DNA from: Byssovorax sp.
Lineage (GTDB): Bacteria; Myxococcota_A; Polyangia; Polyangiales; Polyangiaceae
Assembly (NCBI GenBank): GCA_025362495.1
Contig: JANYGI010000059.1
Span: 1 to 64,000 of the forward strand
Direction of reading: 5' to 3'
Length of the DNA: 64,000 nucleotides
Shown here: positions 56,101 to 64,000 of the stretch, piece by piece
Position numbering within the stretch: position 1 is the stretch's first letter
Layout: each line of letters starts with the position of its first letter
Program-made: the position numbers and the translations under genes
Notes under the pieces: generated by a model
What the model was told of the DNA's origin: nothing
Seen by the model: only the letters and a program-made list of their open reading frames with translations
Database searches by the model: none

Positions 56101-59100
56101 TCCCGTGGGACCAGAGCGCGTCGCGGGTGCTGCCGTGAACGGCGGCGGAGCCGGCGCGCGAGCGGAGCTCCGGTACGGGGAACAGCAGCGCCGAGAGCAG
56201 CTTCTGTGAGCGCTCGGCCTGCACGCCCGTCATCCCCAGGTGCTTGAGCTCGACGCGGGCGTCGGCCCAGCCGAGCTCGAACGTCCGGGCGATGCTGGGA
56301 GGAGCGCTGTAGATCTCGAGCAGCTCGAGGGCCACCTCGCGGCTCGGCGCGAGGGCGGTGAAGACGGCGATCCGGGCTCGTTTTCCTGGCTGCAGCGTCA
56401 CGCGACGCCGGAGCACGAGCGCGGGATCCAGCACCGCTCCCGTGGTGCCCGACAGGGCCTCACGGCTGGTGAGCGCCAGCGGCAGAGCGAGCGTGTTGCC
56501 CCGGCCGACGAAGCTCGCGCGCGAGCACTCGAACTCGAAATCGGTCCACTCGGCATCCTCGCTGGTGAGGGTCTGCACGACCCACGTCGCCTCCTCTTTC
56601 GGAGCGCGCGGGACGCGCCTCGCCATCAGCGCGCCGCGGTCGGGCAGGGCCTCGGTCACGACGAACATGCCGCTGAAGGCGCGGTGAGCGACGTCGGCGT
56701 TCCGGTCGGCGAGGACGACCTCGGTATAGGTGGTGAGCTCGATCGTGTGCGGCGTGGTGCCGTGGTTGGTCAGCGTGACGCGGCGGACCTCGGCCGGGTG
56801 CTCGGGCGAGACGCCAATCTCGGTCACCGTCTCGATGTCTCCGTCGCGGCGGTGGAACTCGACCCGATCGTTGGAGAACGCTGCGTTGTACTGATCCGGC
56901 TTCCGCCGCGTCGGCAGGTACGCCGAAGACCACACCTCGCCGCTCTCGACCTCGCGCAGATAGAGGAAGATCCCGCCGGCCTCGAGCGCGGTGTCCTCGC
57001 GAAAGCGGTGCACGTCGAGGCCACGCCAGGTCATGAACCCCGTCCCCGCGGCGGTGACCAGCGTCGAGAGCTCGCCATGGCCGAGCAGGTGAGCGCGGAG
57101 CGGGCCAGTCGCGGCCAGGCCCACATGCTCCATCACGTCGAGATCGGTGTCGGCCGTCGACGCCGCCGGCGACGAGACCGCGGCGCGGAGATCGACGAAC
57201 GGCGTCCCCACGGGCACGCGCTCTTCCAGCAGCAGCTCGCTCGCCTGGATCCGCGGATCGGCGTGGAACCGCCGCTGCATCGGGCCGCCGCAGAGCACGT
57301 TGTCGAGCGCCACCAGCGTCATCCCCTGGTGGTGCGCCATGAAGGCCTTGACCACGACGCCCTTGCGCCCGGCGGGCACCCGGCTCGGCGTGTAATCGAT
57401 GGACTCGTAGAATCCAAAGCCACCTTCAAGGCCATCTCCGGCGAGGGCGCGCAGGTTCCGGGCGGCCAGCTCGGGGCGGATCAGCGCCGCGAGCGCGGTG
57501 GCGTAAGGCGCCACCACCAGATCATCGGCGAGCCCGGCCTTGAGCCCCAGCCCCGGGACCCCGAAGGCCCGGTACTGGTAGGTCATGGAGAGATCCATGG
57601 TGTTGTACGCCGACTCGGAGATGCCCCAAGGCACCTCGCTCTTCTCGCCATAGGCGCGCTGGGCCGAGACGACGGAGTCGCAGGTCTCGTCGAGCAGGGT
57701 GTTCTCGTAGGTGCGCGTGACGAGCAAGGGCATCAGGTACTCGAACATCGAGCCGCTCCACGAGAGGAGGATGCTGCCCGAGGGCAGCTCGGCGCGCGGG
57801 CGCGAGAGGCGGAACCAGTGCTCCTGCGGGACATCCCCCTTCGAGACGGCGATCAGGCTCGCCAGGCGCGCCTCCGAGGCGAGCAGATCGTAATACGAGG
57901 CGTCGAGCCGCGCCCCGCCGACGTTGTAGCCAATCGAGAAGAGCGCCCGCTCCTCGTCGTAAAGGAACTTGAAGCTCATGGCGTCGGCGAGAGCGCCGGC
58001 GCGCGCCCCGAGCCGGTGGAGCTCGAACTGAAGGGTGGCACAGGCACCTTGCGCCTGGACGAGGCGCGGGCGCAGCGTCGCCAGAAAGGCAGCTCCGATC
58101 GCGCGATCGGCGTCGCTCACCGCGGGCGAGGAGCGGAGTGACTCTTCGAGCGGCACGAGGCGGGTGAGCGCGACAGAGGTCGCCTCGGCCAGCGTCGTCG
58201 GCGTCCACGCCGCGGAGAGGCCATGAGCGATCTCGCGCCAGGCAGGCTCCAGAGGGCCTGTGGAGAGCACCTGCGGCACCGCGGCGAGGCTCTCTGCGAA
58301 GGGGGCGAGGGCGCGGACCTCATCGAGCCACGCGCCGAGCCCGCGGCGCGTCAGCTCGGCCCACGAGCCAACCCCGTAGCGAGGCCCACGGGGCCGTGGA
58401 TCCGCGGCGATCGTGCCGATCGCGCCCGCAGCCGTCGTGAGCCCGACGAGGGTCGTGAACGTCGTCGCCCAGTCGCGCCCGAGCTGTGCGCGGGCCACCG
58501 TCAACGCGGCTCGCAGCGCGGCGCGCTCGGCCGTCATCGAGGGAGTGCGCCCGGACGCCGCGCCGATCTCGGCGGCGAGCAGATCGAGGTTGTCAATCGC
58601 GGCGTCGATGGCGCTCTCGCCCAGCAGTGGAGTCGTGGTGGCCTCGGCGCAGGCCGAGCGCACCGTCCACAGATAGGCCGCGAGGTTGCCGCTGTCGACG
58701 GTGGAGACGTAGCGCGGATCCAGCGGCCGGAGCGTCGTCGTCTCGTACCAGTTGAGGACGTGCCCTTCGCGCTTCTCCAGCGCCTCGATCGTCGTCAGCG
58801 TCGCGCCGAGGCGCTCGGTCACGTCGCAGAGGGTGGTGAAGCCGAAGTCCCGGGCCGCGATGACGGAGAGCAGGTAAAGCCCGATGTTGGTCGGCGAGGT
58901 GCGATGAGCGACGACGGCGCGGGGATCTTCCTGGAAGTTGTCCGGAGGGAGCCAGTGGTCCTCGGCAGTCACGAACGTCTCGAAGAAGTACCAGGTCTTG
59001 CGGGCCAGGAGGCGGAGCTCGCGGCGATCCTCGACCGAGAGCGGCGACGAGCGATCGCGCGGCGGGATGGGTCGACTGAGGCGCTGCGCGACGAGCGGAG

Positions 59101-62089
59101 CGGCCGCCCACAGGAGCAGGAGCGGAGCCGCGAAGGGCAGCGCCGCGGGCGCCGCGAAGCCGACGAGGACGCCGGCGCCGACCGAGAGCGCCGAGCCCAC
59201 CAGCATGCGCGAATCGACGCCGGAGCGGCCCTTGGCCCGCTTTCGTTCGGCCTCGCTCGTCGTCGTCCACTCCAGGAGCTGCTCCTTCGAGACGAAGAGG
59301 CGATGGAGCGTGCGGCCGATGGCGTCGACCATGATCATCGCCTGATCGAGGAGGAAGACGACCCTGAGCCCCGCTTGCAGGAGGTTGGTCTGCACCTGAC
59401 CGCCGAGCGTGCTCAGGCGCGAGGGCGAGCCGTCGCGGCGCGAGCGCGTGAGGCCCATGACCAGCCAGCCGAAGAGGGGAGTCACCAGGACTCCTCCGAG
59501 CGTCGCCGTGGCCACCACGGCCGAGGACGGACCGCCGAACCAGCCCAGCGTGAGCAGAGCGATCAGGCTGGGTGGCACCACGCTGCGACGGAGGTTGTCG
59601 AAGAGCTTCCAGCGGTCCACGACCGACAGATCGTTGCGCCGCCGGCCTTCGCCGCTCACGGGCACGTGGAGCGCGAGCCACTCGACGAGCTGCCAGTCGC
59701 CGCGGATCCACCGGTGTTGACGACCGGCGACGACCGAGTACGACGCGGGCTGATCGTCGATCAGCTCGATGTCGGTGGCCAGCGCCGTCCGCGCGAAGAT
59801 ACCCTCGAACAGATCGTGGCTGAGGAGGCGATTCTCGGGTACGCGCCCGTCGAGCGCCGCCGCGAAGGCGTCGACGTCGTAGATGGCCTTGCCGACGTAC
59901 GAGCCTTCGCCGAAGAGGTCTTGATAGACGTCGGAAACGGCGGTCGTGTAGGGATCGATCCCCGCCGGGCCGGCCATGATCCGCGCAAAGAGCGAGCGCC
60001 GCGCGCTGACGGGCTCGGTCCCGACGCGCGGCTGGATGACGCCATAACCCTCGACGATGCGGCCAGTCCGTGGATCGATCCGCGGGCGATTCAGCGGGTG
60101 CGCCATCGTCGCCACCAGGCGACGGGCCGTCTCGCGCGGGAGCTGCGTGTCGGCGTCGAGCGTGATCACGTAGCGAAAGCTGCGGAGGAGCTCGGGAGAG
60201 GCGGTGACGTCGGTGAACGTCGTGTCGCCCTCGCCGCGGAGCAAGCGATTCAGCTCCTCCAGCTTGCCTCGCTTGCGCTCCCAGCCCATCCACACGCTCT
60301 GAGCGGGGTTGTGGACGCGGCGGCGGTGGAGCAGCAGATAGCGATCATCGTGGCCGCCCGGGCGGCGCCGGTTGAGATCGGCGATACCCTCTCTGGCGAG
60401 CGCGAGCAGAACGCTGTCGCTGGCGTGCTCCTCGGCCGAATGGTCGGTGAAATCGGTGATCAGGGCGAAGCTGAGGTTCTCGTCGGCGTTGGCCAGCGAT
60501 CGGATCTCGAGATCGGCCAGCAAACGCTTCACGCCGGCCTCGCTGTCGAGCAAGGCAGGCACGGCGACCAGCGTGCGGTGCTCGGCCGGGATCCCCTTCG
60601 GAAACTCCAGCTTGGCGAGGAGCCGGGGCGGCAGCAGCGCCGTGACGACGCCATTGACCACCGTGAGCGCCATCTCGCTCGCGGGCAGGGCGGAGAGCAC
60701 CCCGAGCGCGGTGAGCAGGCCTTTGCCGGCGGCGCTGCGCGAGCGGGCCCCGAGCACCGCGCCGGCGACGAGGCCGGTGGTGACGACGCCGACCGAGCCC
60801 AGGTACGTGGCCGTCGGGTGGCGGAGGACGAACCGCGAGAGCCGCTCGCGCAGGCGAGGGCGGTAGCCAAAGCGCGCTTCCAGCTCGGCGCGCCCGGCGT
60901 CGATGAGATAATAGCCGACGTGGGCGTGGCCGACGTTCTCGGCGTCGCGCCGGTGCGCGGCCTCGGCGAGCGTTATCGCCATCTCGGCGATCGAGTGCTC
61001 GTCACCGGTGCTGCGACGGGCGATGTCCTCCACGGCGTGCCGGTAGCGATCGCGGGACTTCGAGTCGGTCGCGCCGTAGGCCTTCACCGGATCTCGCTGC
61101 AAGATCGCTTCGACGGCGCTGGTGTTCTCGAAGAACTTGTTCCAGTCGAGCGCGCCGATGGCCCGCATGCTGGTGATGGCGTTGCCGACCGAGACCTGAT
61201 CGGCGGCCTGGCGGAGGTGCTGGCGGCGCGTCAGCTCCTCGGGCGAGAGGCCTAGGCGCGCGCTCTGCACGGCCACCCAGTCGATCGCCACGCCGATGGG
61301 CGCGTCGTGCTCGTGGAGGCGGCGGAGTAGCTGCACCAGGAACTGCGGTGTCGAGGGGATCCCCTCGCGCTCGATCGCTTCGAGCACGTCACCCATCCTG
61401 GAGGAGTGGTGTCCGGGGGCGAGGAGCTTGGCGGCCCACTGGTCGGCGCGCGCCCGATCCTTGCTGCTGGCCTCCGACGCCGCGAGCGCTCCCACCGTGA
61501 GGAGCAGGCCGAGACGGAGCATGATCGGGATCGCCCACAGCTCACCGATCGTCAGGGTCCGCGCCGTCTGGTAGGCGAGGACGTACCGCGTCAGCAGCGG
61601 CAGATCGAGGCGAGCGTCGGTGTGACGAAGGTAATCGAGGCAGAGGCCGTAAACGCACGGATACCCCGCCATCACCCCCGTCGAGATGCGAGGGAGCTTG
61701 GCGAGGTAACCGGCGGGCAAATCCTCCTCGATCTCGCGGAGCTGCTCCTCGACGACGTGGGAGTTGTCGAGGAGCCACTCCTCCGCGGGGGAGAGCTCGC
61801 GCCGCGTGGGGGCGCCCCGCTCGAGGATTCGATAGGCGTGGTGGACGCGATCGCGCGCGGCCGTGAATCGCTCGCGGAGCGGCCCGGGGGTGACGTCGCG
61901 CGACGGCGCGCCCTGGGCTCTGGCGATCTCCACCGCGTGCTCTTCGAGGCGCTCTGCGGTGCAGAGATCGCCCCGGAGCCAGGCCGGATCATCCCACGCT
62001 ATATCGCGTGACACCCCTGGACAGTCGAGGCCTGCAGCGCTGGCGGGAGGCCGATCGGAGGTGCGGGTGGAGTCCGGCGGAGCGCTCAC
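53198..62089 (-). CDS. Cyclic beta-1,2-glucan synthase (NdvB/ChvB-like)
   Basis: 2963 aa from a GTG at 62089, within the usual 2800-2900 range. N-terminal region with TM helices, a GT84-type glycosyltransferase part (YVITLDADTQLPRETARRLVATMAHP, about 643; IRGDWQLVEWL), several membrane spans (about 800-960), and a repeated GH94-type half: MSFKFLYDEERALFSIGYN, GSMFEYLMPLLV, NGLGGFRADGHEYVISTG and the catalytic GDWNDGMNRIGEGG (about 2616). Makes cyclic or long beta-1,2-glucan by initiation, elongation and phosphorolysis-type cyclisation. Cys and export signals are absent, so the active part faces the cytosol. Coupled to the upstream zinc-finger gene by a GTGA overlap. Confidence 0.95.
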   Translation of the reverse strand: MSAPPDSTRTSDRPPASAAGLDCPGVSRDIAWDDPAWLRGDLCTAERLEEHAVEIARAQGAPSRDVTPGPLRERFTAARDRVHHAYRILERGAPTRRELSPAEEWLLDNSHVVEEQLREIEEDLPAGYLAKLPRISTGVMAGYPCVYGLCLDYLRHTDARLDLPLLTRYVLAYQTARTLTIGELWAIPIMLRLGLLLTVGALAASEASSKDRARADQWAAKLLAPGHHSSRMGDVLEAIEREGIPSTPQFLVQLLRRLHEHDAPIGVAIDWVAVQSARLGLSPEELTRRQHLRQAADQVSVGNAITSMRAIGALDWNKFFENTSAVEAILQRDPVKAYGATDSKSRDRYRHAVEDIARRSTGDEHSIAEMAITLAEAAHRRDAENVGHAHVGYYLIDAGRAELEARFGYRPRLRERLSRFVLRHPTATYLGSVGVVTTGLVAGAVLGARSRSAAGKGLLTALGVLSALPASEMALTVVNGVVTALLPPRLLAKLEFPKGIPAEHRTLVAVPALLDSEAGVKRLLADLEIRSLANADENLSFALITDFTDHSAEEHASDSVLLALAREGIADLNRRRPGGHDDRYLLLHRRRVHNPAQSVWMGWERKRGKLEELNRLLRGEGDTTFTDVTASPELLRSFRYVITLDADTQLPRETARRLVATMAHPLNRPRIDPRTGRIVEGYGVIQPRVGTEPVSARRSLFARIMAGPAGIDPYTTAVSDVYQDLFGEGSYVGKAIYDVDAFAAALDGRVPENRLLSHDLFEGIFARTALATDIELIDDQPASYSVVAGRQHRWIRGDWQLVEWLALHVPVSGEGRRRNDLSVVDRWKLFDNLRRSVVPPSLIALLTLGWFGGPSSAVVATATLGGVLVTPLFGWLVMGLTRSRRDGSPSRLSTLGGQVQTNLLQAGLRVVFLLDQAMIMVDAIGRTLHRLFVSKEQLLEWTTTSEAERKRAKGRSGVDSRMLVGSALSVGAGVLVGFAAPAALPFAAPLLLLWAAAPLVAQRLSRPIPPRDRSSPLSVEDRRELRLLARKTWYFFETFVTAEDHWLPPDNFQEDPRAVVAHRTSPTNIGLYLLSVIAARDFGFTTLCDVTERLGATLTTIEALEKREGHVLNWYETTTLRPLDPRYVSTVDSGNLAAYLWTVRSACAEATTTPLLGESAIDAAIDNLDLLAAEIGAASGRTPSMTAERAALRAALTVARAQLGRDWATTFTTLVGLTTAAGAIGTIAADPRPRGPRYGVGSWAELTRRGLGAWLDEVRALAPFAESLAAVPQVLSTGPLEPAWREIAHGLSAAWTPTTLAEATSVALTRLVPLEESLRSSPAVSDADRAIGAAFLATLRPRLVQAQGACATLQFELHRLGARAGALADAMSFKFLYDEERALFSIGYNVGGARLDASYYDLLASEARLASLIAVSKGDVPQEHWFRLSRPRAELPSGSILLSWSGSMFEYLMPLLVTRTYENTLLDETCDSVVSAQRAYGEKSEVPWGISESAYNTMDLSMTYQYRAFGVPGLGLKAGLADDLVVAPYATALAALIRPELAARNLRALAGDGLEGGFGFYESIDYTPSRVPAGRKGVVVKAFMAHHQGMTLVALDNVLCGGPMQRRFHADPRIQASELLLEERVPVGTPFVDLRAAVSSPAASTADTDLDVMEHVGLAATGPLRAHLLGHGELSTLVTAAGTGFMTWRGLDVHRFREDTALEAGGIFLYLREVESGEVWSSAYLPTRRKPDQYNAAFSNDRVEFHRRDGDIETVTEIGVSPEHPAEVRRVTLTNHGTTPHTIELTTYTEVVLADRNADVAHRAFSGMFVVTEALPDRGALMARRVPRAPKEEATWVVQTLTSEDAEWTDFEFECSRASFVGRGNTLALPLALTSREALSGTTGAVLDPALVLRRRVTLQPGKRARIAVFTALAPSREVALELLEIYSAPPSIARTFELGWADARVELKHLGMTGVQAERSQKLLSALLFPVPELRSRAGSAAVHGSTRDALWSHGISGDLPILLLRVDEPEFVELCRELLLAHEYWRLNGVAIDLVILNEEPAGYNQPLQEAILAQIATSPAQGQLDQRGGVFVRRAEQLDANAQVLILGAARVVLVASHGSLGRQLRSAAAAGPALPPQLPARDTVIRAELPPTAPEALLFGNGLGGFRADGHEYVISTGPGAHTPAPWCNVIANPSFGCVVSESGSMVTWSGNSQSHRLTPWSNDPVTDPSGEAIYLRDEDDGSVWSATPAPAGVDRPHEVRHGQGYTLFRHSRGGLEHELCVFVDSSDPVKVCRLRLTNRGPARRTLAVVGTVEWVLGGSREKSRLTVVTAWDDARHALMAWNPFSVFPEHRAFFFATAPVSSFTADREEIFGRSGSRARPAALDRVALSGRTGAGFDPGGALLVPVSIEPGATVEISFVLGEGTTLEHAQQLCADYASSARVEASLGAARATWDRLLGTVTVKTPNADLDLLLNRWLLYQALSSRLWARSAFYQSGGAYGFRDQLQDVMALLHAEPSLARAHILRSAERQFVKGDVQHWWHAESGQGVRTRCSDDLLWLPYVTAEYVRATGDTGILDEPLAFLDQRELNEGEHDVFAAPARSAEVASLYEHCTRALDAGTTSGRHGLPLMRAGDWNDGMNRIGEGGLGESVWLAWFLAKTLRDFAPLAQAKGDGARVARCAAEVVRLTAAIEDGGWDGEWYKRAYFDDGSPVGARESVECSIDAIAQSWAVIAGVGDPARAVRANQRAEDLLVRKEDGIMLLFSPPFTGIGNDPGYIRAYPPGVRENGGQYTHGVLWSALATALAGDGDRAAEMLSMLAPVNHASTPETMRRYAVEPYVVAADVYAGPGNVGRGGWTWYTGSAAWMYRIALGDIVGVQLDGGKLRFAPCIPKAWRRYEVEYRHGATTFHIVVENPQGLSKAPCRVELDGEIVADGRVALVDDGREHQVRVVLLAGESLSKREPVKVPTRLGGEPQSQE

Positions 62090-62373
62090 AGTATCGAGCC
62101 GGACCGGGGCGAGCGCCCGTTGTTGTTATTCTCAGCCCGGATGGCGAGGATTCCGGCGTGAGCGCGGGTGGCCGCGTGCTCGGCGCGCTCGACGCGGTGA
62201 AGCCACGCGCCGCTGGTCAGCGGCCAGTCCGAGGGGTGGCGCGCACAGCACACGAAGATCCCCTCGAGATCACGATGGCATTCCTCGGCAGAGTGACAGA
62301 TCGGGCAGGGATGTTTGGACGAAACGAGCTTCCACTCCGCCTCCTGCGATTGCGACCGCGCTGCGTACGACAT
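62086..62373 (-). CDS. Small CHC2-like zinc-finger protein
   Basis: 95 aa from the ATG at 62373, with GAGGAG four bases upstream. Cys/His pattern HPCPICHSAEEC ... FVCCARHPSDW (Cys23, Cys26, Cys32, Cys42, Cys43) resembles the first half of the CHC2 zinc ribbon found in DnaG/phage primases. The C-terminal 40 residues (VERAEHAATRAHAGILAIRA) are helical. Its stop overlaps the GTG start of the cyclic glucan synthase, so the pair is translationally coupled. There is no primase domain; function unknown. Confidence 0.68.
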   Translation of the reverse strand: MSYAARSQSQEAEWKLVSSKHPCPICHSAEECHRDLEGIFVCCARHPSDWPLTSGAWLHRVERAEHAATRAHAGILAIRAENNNNGRSPRSGSIL

Positions 62374-62736
62374 GGGACTCCTCGGCTGGCTCGTTGACAA
62401 TTATCCGCGCTCACTGGCTTCACGCGGGGCGCGAGACTGGAAATCACGCAAAAGCGCGACCCTCGGTCCGGCATCTCGAACGCCCCTCAGCAGTGACCGT
62501 GCCACCATGGCTGAAGCCGACTTCCTGAGGAAGCACCGTCGTCAACATCCGTCAGAATTGCGCGCCGGCGAACTTCGAGTCACGCCGTTGCCCCAGTGAG
62601 GCGGATTGCCACCACCCGACGAAGCCGGCGAGCGAGGCATGATGGAACAGCGCGCCACCGGGACGCGCGCGCTCGACGCCCCGGTCGGGCGGCGATGACG
62701 TTCTTCCCGCCGCTGCGGATCGAGTAGGGTGCGCGC
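62374..62736. other. Intergenic region upstream of the zinc-finger/NdvB unit
   Basis: 363 bp between the leftward zinc-finger gene and the rightward macro-domain gene, so a divergent promoter region. Short frames here (for example 62506-62598, starting MAEADFLRKHRRQH) have no family features and look like noise or relics. No structured RNA seen. Confidence 0.4.
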
Positions 62737-63198
62737 GTGCCGACGATCTTCACCAAAGGCGATCTCCTCAACACCGAAGGCTTGCGCGCCCACGCTCACG
62801 CCTGCAATTGCGCCGGGACCATGGACGCCGGGGTCTCCGCCGCGTTCAAGAAGCGCTGGCCGGCGATGGCTGCGGCCTACGCGCAGCGCTGCGCGGAGCG
62901 CAAAATCAAGCTCGGCGATGTGTTCGCCTGGAGCGAAGGGCTGGAGACCGTGTACTGCCTGGCGATCCAGGAGACGGCCGCAAAGAAGGCGAACATGCCG
63001 GCCCTCGAGCAGGCGCTGAACGCGATGGTCGAGCTCGCGACGAAGGCCAAGATCGAGCAGATCGGGCTGCCGCGCCTCGGCGCCGGCACGGCCGCGCTCG
63101 ATCCGCTGCGGGTCAAGCGGGTCCTCACCCAGGTCGGTGAGGGCGCGGCCGTCACGCTCGTGGTGTACGAGCAGTTCGTGCGCGCAAAGACGGCCTGA
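62737..63198 (+). CDS. Macro-domain protein (DarG/ADP-ribose-binding type)
   Basis: 153 aa from a GTG. The macro domain begins at once: FTKGDLLNTEGLRAHAHACNCAGTMDAGVSAAFKKRWPAM, with the catalytic-type Asn-Cys-Ala-Gly loop; GLPRLGAGTAALDPLRVKRVL forms the second substrate-binding loop. Macro domains of this type bind ADP-ribose and can remove it from DNA or protein (DarG). No DarT toxin is adjacent, so it may be an orphan or a housekeeping hydrolase. Ends nine bases before the convergent amidase stop. Confidence 0.85.
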   Translation: MPTIFTKGDLLNTEGLRAHAHACNCAGTMDAGVSAAFKKRWPAMAAAYAQRCAERKIKLGDVFAWSEGLETVYCLAIQETAAKKANMPALEQALNAMVELATKAKIEQIGLPRLGAGTAALDPLRVKRVLTQVGEGAAVTLVVYEQFVRAKTA

Positions 63199-63207
63199 GC
63201 GTTCGTC

Positions 63208-64000
63208 TCACCGCGCGCGCGGTGCGGGCGGCGCGAGATCGATCGTCGCGAGGAATCGCGGCTTGATCCGGCGCTTCGTCGCCTGTTCGTAGGCGAACGC
63301 CACGCGGAGGATCATGGCCTCGGCGTAGGGGCCGGCGAAGAACGAGATCCCGATCGGCAGGCCATCGCGCGCGCCCGCGGGCACGGTGATGCTCGGGCAG
63401 CCCGCGACCGCGGCGGGCGTCGAGCTGCTCCCCGTGAAGCTGTCGCCGTTGACGAGATCGCTGAGCCACGCGGGGCCGCCCGTCGGCGCGACGAGCACGT
63501 CGAGGTGCTCGCGCGCCATCGCCGCCACGATGCCCTCGTCGCGCGCGATCCGCCGGCACGTCGCCAGGGCCTCGCGGTACGCGGGCGCGTCGAGGCCGCC
63601 CTTCGTCAGCGCCTGCTCGAAGAGCTCTTGCCCGAACCAGCGCAGCTCGTCCGCCGCGTGCTCGCGATTGAAGCGCACCAGATCGTCCAGCGTGCGCGCC
63701 GCGATGCCGGGGCCGCGCCCCGCGAGGTACGTCGCCATGTCGGCCTTGAGCTCGGTCAGCAGCACCTCGAGCTCGGGATCGTCGAGCTTCGACATCGGCC
63801 CGAGATCCACGGGATCCACGATCACCGCGCCCAGCCTGCGCAGCTCCTCGATAGCCTCGTCGAAGATCGCCGTCACCGCCTTGCCGAGGTTGCCCCACGC
63901 GCGCACGACGCCGACGCGACGCCCGCGCGCGCCGTTGCGATCGAGCGCTCGCAGATAGGTGTCGGCCGCGAGCGCGGGCTGCCCGCTCGTGGCGGGATCG
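63208..64000 (-). CDS. Amidase (amidase-signature family), C-terminal part
   Basis: The 5' end lies outside the window. The visible 264 codons are open to the right edge. The protein continues from DPATSGQPALAADTYLRALD with GARGRRVGVVRAWGN (start of the second half of amidases), then VLLTELKADMATYLAGRG, LDVLVAPTGGPAWLSD and PAAVAGCPSITVPAGARDGLPIGISFFAGPYAEAMILRVAFAYEQAT, the diagnostic amidase C-terminal region. The Ser-cisSer-Lys triad is in the missing part. Substrate unknown. Confidence 0.85.
   Translation of the reverse strand, partial: DPATSGQPALAADTYLRALDRNGARGRRVGVVRAWGNLGKAVTAIFDEAIEELRRLGAVIVDPVDLGPMSKLDDPELEVLLTELKADMATYLAGRGPGIAARTLDDLVRFNREHAADELRWFGQELFEQALTKGGLDAPAYREALATCRRIARDEGIVAAMAREHLDVLVAPTGGPAWLSDLVNGDSFTGSSSTPAAVAGCPSITVPAGARDGLPIGISFFAGPYAEAMILRVAFAYEQATKRRIKPRFLATIDLAPPAPRAR

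Noticed and set aside
58223-61255. 1010-codon open frame on the + strand
   Set aside because: Antisense to the cyclic glucan synthase; Arg/Glu/Ala-rich with no domain.
62506-62598. 30-aa + strand frame (MAEADFLRKHRRQH)
   Set aside because: No ribosome-binding site, no recognisable domain, and it lies in a divergent promoter region.

Overview
The window is G+C-rich (visually about 70%) and looks like a chromosomal segment of a myxobacterium (Myxococcota, most likely Polyangiales). Supporting signs are three intact Ser/Thr kinases with N-terminal Zn-ribbons, many secreted lipoproteins with Gly/Ser/Thr-rich linkers, a MopE-type metal-binding repeat protein, an IgGFc-binding-like lipoprotein, GTG/TTG starts, and mostly short single-gene or two- to three-gene units on alternating strands. 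I saw no rRNA, tRNA, CRISPR array or intact insertion sequence.

Layout. 1-4.5 kb: most of a very large secreted Met-zincin metalloprotease lipoprotein, cut by the left edge. 4.7-11 kb: hisD, several small envelope proteins (one a cupredoxin-like lipoprotein lacking the copper Cys), and a PhyH-like dioxygenase. 11-16.2 kb: a co-directional run of a membrane protein, a TauE/SafE permease, a CLC antiporter resembling the fluoride (CLC-F) clade, and modABC with a short ModC. 16.6-21.2 kb: a scarred region holding a Uma2-type gene broken by an amber codon, a 41-bp tandem repeat, a kinase with an internal deletion, and an ORF splicing an HsdS-like head to the back half of a DUF3696-type ATPase. It looks like the remains of mobile or defence genes. 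21.5-25.5 kb: a lipoprotein/two-TM pair, a Fes-like esterase, and a VOC-ArsR-SRPBCC operon with a recognisable promoter and operator. 25.6-38 kb: a structured inverted-repeat element, two Zn-ribbon kinases (one fused to an AAA/TPR module), a SUKH-like protein, a UPRTase/App1-like pair, an orphan MshEN-domain protein and an aminopeptidase-like lipoprotein. 38-47 kb: the MopE-like repeat protein, a third kinase, an L,D-transpeptidase with a Lys-rich insert and the IgGFc-binding-like lipoprotein. 47-64 kb: alpha-glucan phosphorylase; an overlapping three-gene operon (Rieske oxygenase, 3beta-HSD-type dehydrogenase, di-iron protein) that could act on sterols; a 2963-aa cyclic beta-glucan synthase translationally coupled to a small Cys-rich zinc-finger gene; an orphan macro-domain protein; and the C-terminal part of an amidase.

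How the genes fit together. The clearest functional units are molybdate uptake (modABC), the VOC-ArsR-SRPBCC regulatory operon, the sterol-type oxidation operon, and carbohydrate metabolism (glucan phosphorylase and cyclic glucan synthase). The rest is mostly signalling kinases and cell-surface proteins. The best candidates for undescribed biology are the Rieske-SDR-di-iron operon, the zinc-finger/cyclic-glucan-synthase overlap, the inverted-repeat element at 25.6 kb, and the lipoprotein/two-TM pair beside the defence scar.
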